A stretch of DNA of 37,831 nucleotides, taken from positions 1-37,831 of the forward strand of contig NZ_JAHWGU010000052.1 in the NCBI RefSeq assembly GCF_020873875.1. The letters are read 5' to 3'. Positions within the stretch are counted from its first letter, which is position 1. Each line of letters opens with the position of its first letter. The translations under genes were made by a program, and so were the position numbers. This document shows, in pieces, positions 30,907-37,831 of the stretch. The DNA is from Actinoplanes sp. DH11. Lineage in GTDB: Bacteria > Actinomycetota > Actinomycetes > Mycobacteriales > Micromonosporaceae. The notes beneath the pieces were generated by a model that worked only from the letters and a program-made list of their open reading frames with translations, searched no databases and was not told where the DNA came from.

Positions 30907-32220
30907 GTGACGTCACCAACCGCACCGGTCGACACGACCGGGTACCCGTGGCCCATCGAGACAACGCGGCTCGCGAACGGCCTCCGCGTCGTCGTCAGCG
31001 AGGACCGGACGGCTCCGGTCGTCTGCGTCAACCTCTGGTACGACGTGGGTTCACGCCACGAACCTCCGGGCCAGACCGGGTTCGCGCACCTCTTCGAGCA
31101 CCTGATGTTCGAGGGTTCGCAGCATGTGAAGAAGACCGAGCACATGAAGCTCGTGCAGGGCAACGGTGGCTCACTCAACGCCACCACCAACCCGGACCGG
31201 ACGAACTACTTCGAGACGATGCCGTCCGAGCACCTGGAGCTGGCGCTCTGGCTGGAGGCGGACCGGATGGGCGGTCTGGTCCCGGCGCTCACCCAGGAGA
31301 CGCTCGACAACCAGCGCGAGGTGGTCAAGAACGAGAGGCGCCAGCGGTACGAGAACGTGCCGTACGGCGACGCCTGGCTGCGCCTGCTGCCTCTGCTCTA
31401 CCCGGCCGGGCACCCGTACCATCACGCCACGATCGGGTCGATGGAGGACCTGAACGCTGCTTCCCTGGAGACCTTCCAGGCGTTCCACCAGCAGTACTAC
31501 GCGCCGAACAACTGCGTGCTCACGGTTGTCGGCGACACCACACCGGCCGAGGTGTTCGCGCTGGCCGAGAAGTACTTCGGCGGGATCGCGGCGGTGCCGG
31601 ACATCCCGCCGGCACCGGACGGCAACCTGCCCGGCCCGGCCACCGAGCCGGCCGTGGAGACGGTGACCGCCGACGTACCGGCGCCGCGGATCTACCTGTC
31701 CCACCGGACGTACCCGTTCGGCACTCCCGGGTACGACGCCGTCACCGTGCTGGCGACGGTTCTCGGCAGCGGCCGGGGCAGCCGGCTGTACCAGCGGCTC
31801 GCCGACGGTGCCCGGATCGCCCAGCCCGACTACATCGGGTCGTACGGTGTCGATCTCGCGCACGCCCCCGCCCCGCTGATCATCACCGCCACCGCGAAGG
31901 ACGGCGTCGCCCTGGAGACCCTTCAGGAGGGCCTCGCCGACGTGGTGCGGAGCCTGATCGACGAGCCGGTCACCGACGAGGAGCTGAACCGGGCGAAGGC
32001 GCTGCTCACCACCGCGTGGTGGCGGCAGGTGTCCACGGCCGGCGGCCGCGCCGACACTCTCGGGCGGTACGCGACCCAGTTCGGTGACCCGGCCGCCGCT
32101 GCGGACCGGCTGTCCCGCTGGCTCGCCGTCACCGCACAGGACATCGCGAAGGCAGCGGCGGAGACGCTGCGACCGGAGTCCCGCGTCACCCTGACCTACA
32201 TCCCGGGAGAACAGGCATGA
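30907..32220 (+). CDS. M16 metallopeptidase, zinc-binding subunit
   Basis: A 437-residue pitrilysin-type peptidase. The inverted zinc motif is intact: H61-x2-E64-H65 in FAHLFEHLMFEG, with third ligand E143 in VVKNERRQRYEN. The C-terminal half is the second M16 lobe. GTG 30907 is used; the frame is open further upstream only as shadow of arfB. It overlaps the next gene by ATGA (32217-32220), so the two subunits are made together. No signal peptide is seen, so it is probably cytoplasmic. Confidence 0.93.
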   Translation: MTSPTAPVDTTGYPWPIETTRLANGLRVVVSEDRTAPVVCVNLWYDVGSRHEPPGQTGFAHLFEHLMFEGSQHVKKTEHMKLVQGNGGSLNATTNPDRTNYFETMPSEHLELALWLEADRMGGLVPALTQETLDNQREVVKNERRQRYENVPYGDAWLRLLPLLYPAGHPYHHATIGSMEDLNAASLETFQAFHQQYYAPNNCVLTVVGDTTPAEVFALAEKYFGGIAAVPDIPPAPDGNLPGPATEPAVETVTADVPAPRIYLSHRTYPFGTPGYDAVTVLATVLGSGRGSRLYQRLADGARIAQPDYIGSYGVDLAHAPAPLIITATAKDGVALETLQEGLADVVRSLIDEPVTDEELNRAKALLTTAWWRQVSTAGGRADTLGRYATQFGDPAAAADRLSRWLAVTAQDIAKAAAETLRPESRVTLTYIPGEQA

Positions 32221-33557
32221 CCCTCATCACCGAACGGCCCGGCACCGGCGCGGCCCGGCCTTACGCGTTCCCGGCCGTCCGCCGCCTGTCGAAGCACGGC
32301 GGCACCGTGATCGCTGCCCACCTGCCCGGCCAGATTCTGGCCAGCGCGGTGCTGCTGCTCGACGCGAGCGCCGCCCGGGAGGCCGAGGGCCGCGAAGGCA
32401 CCGCCACGGTGCTGGCGAAGTCTTTGGAGGAGGGCACCCGCAAGCGCGATTCGGCGGCGTACGCCCTGGCTCTGGAGGGTTTGGGCGCCGAACTCGCGCC
32501 GTCGGTCGACTGGGACGCGTTCCGGGTGGGTGTCTCGGCGGCGGCGCCGATGCTGACCGACGCCGTGCGCCTGGCCGCCGAGGCCGCGCGCACGCCCCGG
32601 CTCGACCCGGCGGATGTGGCGCGAGTGCGCGACGACGAGGTGACCGCCCTGCGGATGGATTGGGCGCAGCCCGGGCCGCGTGCCGACGCGGCACTGCGGG
32701 AGGCCCTGTTCGGCGCGGACGGCCGGTACCGCCGGCCACTGCACGGCGACCCGGCGTCGGTGGCCGCCGTGACCGTCGACGACGTGCTCGCCTTCCACGA
32801 GGCGTGGATGCTGCGGCCCGGCGTGCTGCTGGTCGCCGGAGACCTGAACGCGCTGGACCTGGACGCGCTGGCCGAGGCGGCGTTCGCCGGCACCTCGGGT
32901 AAGCCGCTCACGCCGGAGGGCCCCCTCGGCGTGCCGGTGCCGGGGAGCCGGCGCACGGTCCTGGTGGACCGGCCCGGTTCGGTGCAGTCGACGCTGCGCA
33001 TCGGGCACCGCGCACCGGAGCGGGCGGCACCCGATTACGTGGCGATGACCCTGGCGGCGACGGTGCTGGGTGGCGCGTTCACGTCCCGGCTCAATCACCT
33101 GATCCGCGAGGTGAAGGGGTACACCTACGGCATCCGCGGGTCGTACGCGATGACCCGCCGGGCCGGCCGGTTCGAGGTGGCCGCCGGGGTGCAAACCGCG
33201 GTGACCGGCCCGGCCGTCGCGGACACGCTCGGCGAGATCGCCCGGACCCAGCGGGAGGGTGTGACCGAGGCGGAGCTGGAGGTGGCGCGGTCCTGGCGCG
33301 CCGGTCAGCTCTCGGTCGAGATGCAGACGCCCGGTGCGATCGCCGGCGCGCTGGCCGGTCTGGTGGTGCACGGGCTGCCGGACGACTACTACGAGACGCT
33401 GCGCCGCGAATACCTGGAGGCGACCGTGGAGCAGGTTTCCGAGGCGGCCGCCCGGCACCTGGCGGTGGACGGTCTCACCCTGGTCGTGGAGGGTGACGCC
33501 GCGGTCATCCGCGAGGATCTGGCCGAGTTCGGCGAGCTGGTCGACAGCGAGATCTGA
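32217..33557 (+). CDS. M16 peptidase-like partner subunit (no zinc site)
   Basis: A 446-residue M16-fold protein lacking HxxEH; the corresponding part reads EGTATVLAKSLEEG. It keeps the substrate-binding block REVKGYTYGIRGSY with the Arg/Tyr pair. Such paralogues form heterodimers with a catalytic partner, like MPP alpha/beta and bacterial M16B pairs, so this is the partner of the upstream peptidase. Start overlaps the previous stop by 4 bp. A terminator hairpin follows. Confidence 0.9.
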   Translation: MTLITERPGTGAARPYAFPAVRRLSKHGGTVIAAHLPGQILASAVLLLDASAAREAEGREGTATVLAKSLEEGTRKRDSAAYALALEGLGAELAPSVDWDAFRVGVSAAAPMLTDAVRLAAEAARTPRLDPADVARVRDDEVTALRMDWAQPGPRADAALREALFGADGRYRRPLHGDPASVAAVTVDDVLAFHEAWMLRPGVLLVAGDLNALDLDALAEAAFAGTSGKPLTPEGPLGVPVPGSRRTVLVDRPGSVQSTLRIGHRAPERAAPDYVAMTLAATVLGGAFTSRLNHLIREVKGYTYGIRGSYAMTRRAGRFEVAAGVQTAVTGPAVADTLGEIARTQREGVTEAELEVARSWRAGQLSVEMQTPGAIAGALAGLVVHGLPDDYYETLRREYLEATVEQVSEAAARHLAVDGLTLVVEGDAAVIREDLAEFGELVDSEI

Positions 33558-33563
33558 GGCGGT

Positions 33564-33594
33564 GTCCGCCAGGGGTCCACGGCCCCTGGCGGAC
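33564..33594 (+). terminator. Terminator after M16 pair
   Basis: A perfect 12-bp stem GTCCGCCAGGGG/CCCCTGGCGGAC with a 7-nt loop, 7 bp after the stop. No T-run. Confidence 0.65.
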
Positions 33595-33612
33595 GCCGGT
33601 TAACGTCGCGCC

Positions 33613-34617
33613 ATGACGATCACCGACGCGCCGGCCGAGACGCGCCCGGCACATCACCGCCGCCGCATCCCGCGGACCGTGCTGACCTGGCTGCTGGTGA
33701 CGCCGGCCGCGATCTGGTTCCTGGTCCGGGCGTTCGGGTTCGAGCAAGGCCGTGGGGTGCAACTGATCGCGTTCACCCCGTACGTTGCCGCCTGGGCCCT
33801 GATTCCCGCCCTGCTCGCGCTGATCGTCCGGCGCTGGGCCGCCGCTGCCGTCGCTGTCCTGACCGCTTTCGGTCTCGCGATGTGCGTGCTGCCGCGTGCC
33901 CTCCCGGATGTCGGCCGGGGTCCGGCGCAGGGCGTCGAGGTACGGGTGATGACGGCGAACCTGCTCTTCGGCGGCGCCGACCCGGACGCGGTGGTGCGCC
34001 TGGTCCGGGACAACGACGTGGCGATCCTGGCGTTCCAGGAGCTGACCGAGCCGGCGCAGGCCGCGCTGACCGCCGCCGGCCTCGATCGGCTCCTGCCGCA
34101 CCGCGAGGTGGGCGCGGAGCCCGGCGCCAGCGGTTCCGGGCTGTACTCCCGGTACCCGATCACCGACGCGGGCACCGAGCGGACCGGCGCCGGCTTCCTG
34201 CAATCCCATGCGACGGTACGGGTACCGGGCGCGACGCCGGTGCTCGTGGAGTCGGCGCACCCGCTGGCACCGGCGGTGCCGGCCTCGATCCCGGGCTGGA
34301 GTTCGGACCTGCGGCAGGAACCGCCCGCCGACCCGGACGGGCTGCCGCGGATCCTGCTCGGCGACTTCAACGCGACGCTCGACCACAAGCTGCTGCGCAA
34401 CCTGATCAAGACGGGTTACCGGGATGCGGCGGCGACCCTCGGCAGCGGGTTGATCGGCACCTGGGGACCGTACGACGGCGATCTGATCCCACCGGTGACG
34501 ATCGATCACGTGCTGGCCGACGAGCGGATCGGGATCCAGGACCTGAGCGTGCACGACGTGACCGGTTCCGACCATCGTGCCGTGATCGCGGCCCTCACCC
34601 TTCCGGAGCAGTCATGA
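33613..34617 (+). CDS. Membrane endonuclease/exonuclease/phosphatase-family protein
   Basis: A 334-residue protein with three N-terminal membrane helices (about 22-40, 50-70, 74-92), then an EEP-fold catalytic domain: VMTANLLFGG, FQELT, ESAHPL (reduced HT motif), LLGDFNATLDH, IDHVLAD and GSDHRAVIA, with the usual metal and catalytic Asp/His. Such membrane members have been linked to phospholipid or nucleic-acid phosphodiester cleavage, and the substrate is open. The catalytic domain probably faces outward. It overlaps the next gene by ATGA. Confidence 0.85.
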   Translation: MTITDAPAETRPAHHRRRIPRTVLTWLLVTPAAIWFLVRAFGFEQGRGVQLIAFTPYVAAWALIPALLALIVRRWAAAAVAVLTAFGLAMCVLPRALPDVGRGPAQGVEVRVMTANLLFGGADPDAVVRLVRDNDVAILAFQELTEPAQAALTAAGLDRLLPHREVGAEPGASGSGLYSRYPITDAGTERTGAGFLQSHATVRVPGATPVLVESAHPLAPAVPASIPGWSSDLRQEPPADPDGLPRILLGDFNATLDHKLLRNLIKTGYRDAAATLGSGLIGTWGPYDGDLIPPVTIDHVLADERIGIQDLSVHDVTGSDHRAVIAALTLPEQS

Positions 34618-35177
34618 CCGCGATCCCTTCCGGAGCACTCAGGACCGCGATCCGGCCGGTCCGGGCGGACGACGCCGCCGACCTCGCGGCCCTGCTCACC
34701 GCCAACCGGGACTATCTCGCGCCGTGGGACCCGATCCGGGAGGACAGCTACTGGACCGAGGCCGGCCAGCGGAAGATCATCACCGACCTGCTGCGGCAGC
34801 CCACCGCGCTGCCGTACGTCATCGTCGTGGACGGCCGCATCGCCGGCCGGGTGAACCTCTCCAACGTGGTCCGCGGCCCGTTCCTCTCGGCCAGCCTCGG
34901 TTACTGGGTGGCCGAGGAGATGTCGGGCCGCGGGGTGGCGACCGCGGCGGTGGCCGCGGTCCTGCGGTCCGCCTTCACCGAGCACGGCCTGCACCGGGTG
35001 GAAGCCGGCACGCTCACCCACAACGTACGGTCGCAGCGGGTCCTCGAACGCAACGGCTTCACCCGGTTCGGTCTGGCCCCTCGCTACCTGAAGATCGCCG
35101 GCGAGTGGCGTGACCACGTGCTCTTCCAGGTCCTCAACGAGCCGGACCGATTGATCAACGAGCCAGACCGTAGGTGA
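34614..35177 (+). CDS. GNAT acetyltransferase, RimJ/RimL type
   Basis: A 187-residue acetyltransferase. Motifs: TAIRPVRADDAADLAALL at the start, DYLAPWDP, then LGYWVAEEMSGRGVATAAVAAVL (acetyl-CoA loop) and HRVEAGTLTHNVRSQRVLERNGF. Such proteins act on N-terminal amino groups of ribosomal proteins or on small molecules. The C-terminal tail NEPDRLINEPDRR comes from a 21-bp duplication that also carries the 3' end of the convergent cimA gene, so the genes overlap by 23 bp. Confidence 0.88.
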   Translation: MTAIPSGALRTAIRPVRADDAADLAALLTANRDYLAPWDPIREDSYWTEAGQRKIITDLLRQPTALPYVIVVDGRIAGRVNLSNVVRGPFLSASLGYWVAEEMSGRGVATAAVAAVLRSAFTEHGLHRVEAGTLTHNVRSQRVLERNGFTRFGLAPRYLKIAGEWRDHVLFQVLNEPDRLINEPDRR

Positions 35178-36726
35178 GCGCGTCCACCAGGGCCGTCCAG
35201 CTGGCGTCGACGATGTTCTCGTGCACGCCGACGGTCGTCCACTCGCCACGGCTGTCGCTGGTCTCCAGCAGCACCCGGGTGATCGCGTTCGTACCGTGGC
35301 TGCCCTCCAGGATGCGAACCTTGAAGTCGGTCAGCTCGAACGTCTTCAGCTGCGGGTAGTGGTTCGACAGCGCGCCACGCAGCGCCTCGTCGAGCGCGTT
35401 CACCGGGCCGTTCCCCTCGGCCGTCGCGATGATCCGCTCCCCCTCGACGCGTACCTTCACGGTCGCCTCGGAGATCACCGTGCCGTCCTCCCGGTGCTCC
35501 ACCAGCACCCGGTAACTCTCCAGCTGGAACGGCCGGGGCACCCCCGCACCCGGCAGCTCGTTGCGCACCAGCAGCTCGAACGACGCGTCGGCGGCCTCGA
35601 ACGACCAGCCGCCCGCCTCCAGCTCCTTCACCTTGCGGGTGACGCCGGTCAGTGTCTCCGGGTGGCCGGCCAGGTCCAGTCCGAGCTCACGGCTCTTGAG
35701 CTCGATGCTGGCCCGGCCGGCCATCTCCGTCACCAGGATCCGCATGTCGTTGCCGACCACCGACGGGTCGACGTGGTTGTAGAGCAGCGGATCCACCTTG
35801 ATCGCGCTCGCGTGCAGCCCCGCCTTGTGAGCGAATGCGGCAGCCCCGACGTAGGCCTGGTGGGTGTCGGGGGCGATGTTCGCGATCTCGGCGAGCGCGG
35901 CCGAGACCCGCGTCGCCTTCTCCAGGCATCCGTCCGGTAGGACCTTCAGCCCGAGCTTCAGTTGCAGGTTGCTGACCGTGGCGAACAGGTCGGCGTTGCC
36001 GGGCCGCTCGCCGTACCCGTTGGCCGTGCACTGGAAGTGCTTGACGCCGGCCTCGACGGCGGCGACGGTGTTCGCGACCGCGCAGGCGGTGTCGTTCTGG
36101 CAGTGGATGCCGAGCTGATCGGCGCTCACCCCGGCCCGCTCGGCCACCTCGTTGATCGCCTTGGTGATCATCGAGGGGAGCATGCCGCCGTTCGTGTCGC
36201 ACATGACCACGCGCTCGGCGCCGGCCTCGAACGCCGCCGTGACCACGCTCGCCGTGTATTCCGGGTCGTACCGGAACCCGTCGAAGAAGTGCTCGCAGTC
36301 CACGAACGCCCGGCGGCCGTTCGCGACCAGGTGCCGCACGGTGTCCCGGACCATCGCCAGGTTCTCGTCGCCGGTGGTGCGCAGCGCCCGCTCCACATGC
36401 CGGATGTCGGACTTCGCGACCACGCAGACCACCGGCGTCTCCGCGTCCAGCAGCGCCTTCACCTGCGGGTCCTCGGCCACGTTGACGCCCGCCTTGCGGG
36501 TCGAGCCGAACGCGACGAGCACCGCGTGCTTCAGGTCCAGTTCCGTCTTCGCCCGCTCGAAGAACTCGGTGTCCTTGGGCATCGCGCCCGGCCAGCCGCC
36601 CTCGATGAACCCCACACCGAATTCGTCGAGCAGCCGCGCGACCGCGAGCTTGTCGGCCACGGAGTAGCTGATTCCCTCGCGCTGCCCGCCGTCGCGCAGC
36701 GTCGTGTCGAACACCTGGTAGTCCAT
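35155..36726 (-). CDS. cimA: Citramalate synthase
   Basis: A 523-residue enzyme condensing pyruvate with acetyl-CoA to (R)-citramalate, the threonine-independent route to isoleucine. The HMG-CoA-lyase-type TIM barrel begins VFDTTLRDGGQREGISYSV; FIEGGWPGAMPKD, VMCDTNGGMLPS, LGIHCQNDTACAVANT and GYGERPGNADL are typical of CimA rather than LeuA. A C-terminal regulatory domain (about 400-523) follows. ATG 36726 has GAGAGGA upstream. Its product is isomerised by LeuCD, also in this window. The leader contains a peptide and a terminator, so it is probably attenuated by branched-chain aminoacyl-tRNA. Confidence 0.94.
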   Translation of the reverse strand: MDYQVFDTTLRDGGQREGISYSVADKLAVARLLDEFGVGFIEGGWPGAMPKDTEFFERAKTELDLKHAVLVAFGSTRKAGVNVAEDPQVKALLDAETPVVCVVAKSDIRHVERALRTTGDENLAMVRDTVRHLVANGRRAFVDCEHFFDGFRYDPEYTASVVTAAFEAGAERVVMCDTNGGMLPSMITKAINEVAERAGVSADQLGIHCQNDTACAVANTVAAVEAGVKHFQCTANGYGERPGNADLFATVSNLQLKLGLKVLPDGCLEKATRVSAALAEIANIAPDTHQAYVGAAAFAHKAGLHASAIKVDPLLYNHVDPSVVGNDMRILVTEMAGRASIELKSRELGLDLAGHPETLTGVTRKVKELEAGGWSFEAADASFELLVRNELPGAGVPRPFQLESYRVLVEHREDGTVISEATVKVRVEGERIIATAEGNGPVNALDEALRGALSNHYPQLKTFELTDFKVRILEGSHGTNAITRVLLETSDSRGEWTTVGVHENIVDASWTALVDALTYGLAR

Positions 36727-36762
36727 CGGGGAAAGTCCTCTCGGTTGGTCACCCACCACAAC

Positions 36763-36791
36763 AAAAAGACCCCCCGCGGATGCGGGAGGTC
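36763..36791 (-). terminator. Attenuator terminator in the cimA leader
   Basis: Leftward: GACCTCCCGC, TCC-type loop, GCGGGGGGTC, then five T. It lies between the leader peptide and the cimA start, 37 bp before the coding region, where only an attenuator makes sense. Confidence 0.85.
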
Positions 36792-36809
36792 TGCGCGTCG
36801 GCGTTTACT

Positions 36810-36866
36810 TCAGCCGGCGCGCCAGGTGCGAATAATCAGCACGGAGTGGGTCACGAGATGAAGCAT
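36810..36866 (-). CDS. Branched-chain leader peptide of cimA
   Basis: An 18-codon frame MLHLVTHSVLIIRTWRAG, ATG 36866 to TGA 36810-36812, on the cimA strand. It has 2-3 Leu, 2 Val and 2 adjacent Ile codons (CTT, CTC, GTG, GTG, CTG, ATT, ATT), rare density for such a short peptide. Just after its stop, GCCGACGCGC can pair with the GCGCGCCGGC at its end, and the terminator follows. Shortage of charged tRNA would stall ribosomes on the Leu/Ile codons and disrupt that pairing. Confidence 0.8.
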   Translation of the reverse strand: MLHLVTHSVLIIRTWRAG

Positions 36867-36923
36867 GCCACTAACCGGGTTCGTGGGAAGCGCCGTTCCA
36901 CTTTTCGAGACTAAGTTGGTCCT

Positions 36924-37667
36924 GTGGTGGCTGAATCGTATTCACGGAACCTGCCCTTCGCGAAGGCCTACAACTTCCGGGACGTCGGCGGTTACACCGG
37001 CCTCGATGGACGGACCGTCCGCTGGCGGCGACTCTTCCGGGCCGACTCCCTGCACCGGCTGAACGACGAGGACGCGAAGGCGTTCGCGGAACTCGGTGTC
37101 AAGACCGTGATCGATCTGCGCCGGCCCTTCGAGGTGGAGAAGTTCGGGCGGGTCGCCGAGGAGCACGGTGCCGACTACCGCAACCTGGTCCTGCGGCACA
37201 TCGACTGGGAACAGGTCGAGCACGACGAGGACGTGGTCCACGAACGCTGGCTCGCCGACCGTTACCTGAATTTCGCCGAGGACGGCCACGAGGCCATCGC
37301 CGAGTCCCTCCGGGTGATCGCCGACCCCGGCGCGGGCCCCGTCGTCGTCCATTGCATGGCCGGGAAGGACCGCACGGGTACGGTCTGCGCGCTCACCCTC
37401 TCGCTGCTCGGTGTCGGTGACGAGGAGATCGCCGCCGACTACGCCCTGACCACCGAGGCGATGCGGCCGCTCACCGAGTACCTGCTGCGCACCAACCCGG
37501 AAGCGGTGCTCGGCAACGAGCACATGTTCGACTCGCCGCCCGAGGCGATGATGATGTTCCTGCGCGACCTGCGCGCCATCCACGGGTCCGTCGAGGCCTA
37601 CGCCAAAGAGATCGGCCTGACCGATTCAGATCTCTCGAGCCTGCGCGCCCACATGCTGGAGCCCTGA
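36924..37667 (+). CDS. Tyrosine-phosphatase-like protein (PtpB type)
   Basis: A 247-residue dual-specificity phosphatase of the PtpB/lipid-phosphatase group. The P-loop is complete: H143-C144-M-A-G-K-D-R150-T-G, with the Lys typical of phosphoinositide-active members; N-terminal NFRDVGGY and the general-acid region are present. GTG 36924 is near-adjacent to TAAGTT at 36912-36917, which fits leaderless transcription. It is divergent from the cimA leader. Confidence 0.9.
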   Translation: MVAESYSRNLPFAKAYNFRDVGGYTGLDGRTVRWRRLFRADSLHRLNDEDAKAFAELGVKTVIDLRRPFEVEKFGRVAEEHGADYRNLVLRHIDWEQVEHDEDVVHERWLADRYLNFAEDGHEAIAESLRVIADPGAGPVVVHCMAGKDRTGTVCALTLSLLGVGDEEIAADYALTTEAMRPLTEYLLRTNPEAVLGNEHMFDSPPEAMMMFLRDLRAIHGSVEAYAKEIGLTDSDLSSLRAHMLEP

Positions 37668-37696
37668 GCCGGCCCCCCAGTCAGCAGAACGGCCCG

Positions 37697-37713
37697 GAAC
37701 CCCCCTTGGGTTC
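37697..37713 (+). terminator. Weak hairpin after phosphatase gene
   Basis: GAACCC, 5-nt loop, GGGTTC; 30 bp after the stop, no T-run. Possibly a weak terminator or part of the mobile-element end. Confidence 0.3.
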
Positions 37714-37749
37714 TAGGAGTCGTCGCAACACCCCAGTTCAGGGGATGCG

Positions 37750-37831
37750 ATGGACTTCGAGGTCCGGGACCGGTCGGTCAATCAGGGCCGTCGACGTCTG
37801 ACCCGCGAGCGTGAGGCATATCTTGCGCTCG
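37750..37831 (+). mobile_element. Start of a probable IS30-type transposase (cut by window end)
   Basis: An open frame from ATG 37750 with AGGGGA upstream (37740-37745), running off the window. It reads MDFEVRDRSVNQ then GRRRLTREREAYLAL, resembling the N-terminal start of IS30-family transposases in actinobacteria. Only 27 codons are visible, so the family is a tentative call. The IS left end may lie near 37714. Confidence 0.45.

Noticed and set aside
36924..36926. Requirement for a ribosome site before the phosphatase GTG
   Set aside because: None is present, but TAAGTT six bases before GTG fits leaderless transcription common in actinobacteria.

Overview
The window is high-GC actinobacterial chromosome, dense in genes, with many GTG/TTG starts and ATGA overlaps. 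From gene order and an F420-type gene (cofC/fbiD) I infer a Micromonosporaceae-like host (Actinoplanes or a relative); this is inference, not a database match. Much of the order recG - DAK2 protein - thiL - DUF3515 - ddl - gpsA - cofC - ppk - mutT1 - hup - leuD - leuC - iclR resembles the well-known Mycobacterium tuberculosis block around Rv2973c to Rv2993c.

Layout. 1-6.3 kb: an LPXTG surface protein, then the leftward run DAK2/FakA-like protein, recG and a DUF952 protein, with divergent rpmB. 6.3-6.7 kb: gene-poor repeats carrying the first copy of a 75-bp palindromic element. 6.7-14.0 kb: acetyltransferase, thiL, a stand-alone Lrp-type sensor domain, DUF3515 protein, ddl, a phosphatase-like protein without its catalytic cysteine, and a leftward operon (zinc-ribbon protein, PLP enzyme, gpsA, plsC). 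14.2-18.3 kb: cofC, a small OB-like protein, ppk1 and a Nudix/histidine-phosphatase fusion whose 3' end is repeated three times. 18.4-22.7 kb: small membrane protein, HU with a very long Lys/Ala tail, leuD, leuC and a divergent IclR regulator.

22.7-29.3 kb is the accessory zone. It holds a decayed LuxR-type regulator, an MBL hydrolase, two near-identical tRNA-Glu(CTC) genes each with a terminator, tRNA-Gln(CTG), an NmrA-like/TetR divergent pair sharing a palindromic operator, an FAH-family hydrolase, a 900-bp gene-poor stretch with a 31-bp tandem repeat and the second 75-bp palindrome, and an XRE regulator downstream of a collapsed ABC-transporter operon. gltX, which sits between the IclR and FAH genes in the mycobacterial block, is not here.

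29.4-37.8 kb returns to ordinary genes: a conserved hypothetical, arfB, a pair of M16 peptidase subunits, a membrane EEP phosphatase, a GNAT acetyltransferase, cimA, a tyrosine-phosphatase-like protein and the start of a probable IS30-type transposase at the window edge. cimA is preceded by a branched-chain-rich leader peptide and an intrinsic terminator, a textbook attenuator layout. CimA and LeuCD can act in the same pathway, because LeuCD isomerises both isopropylmalate and citramalate. The strongest non-gene signals are the two 75-bp palindromes, the cimA attenuator, the Cys-to-Ser phosphatase and the ABC operon collapsed onto its regulator.
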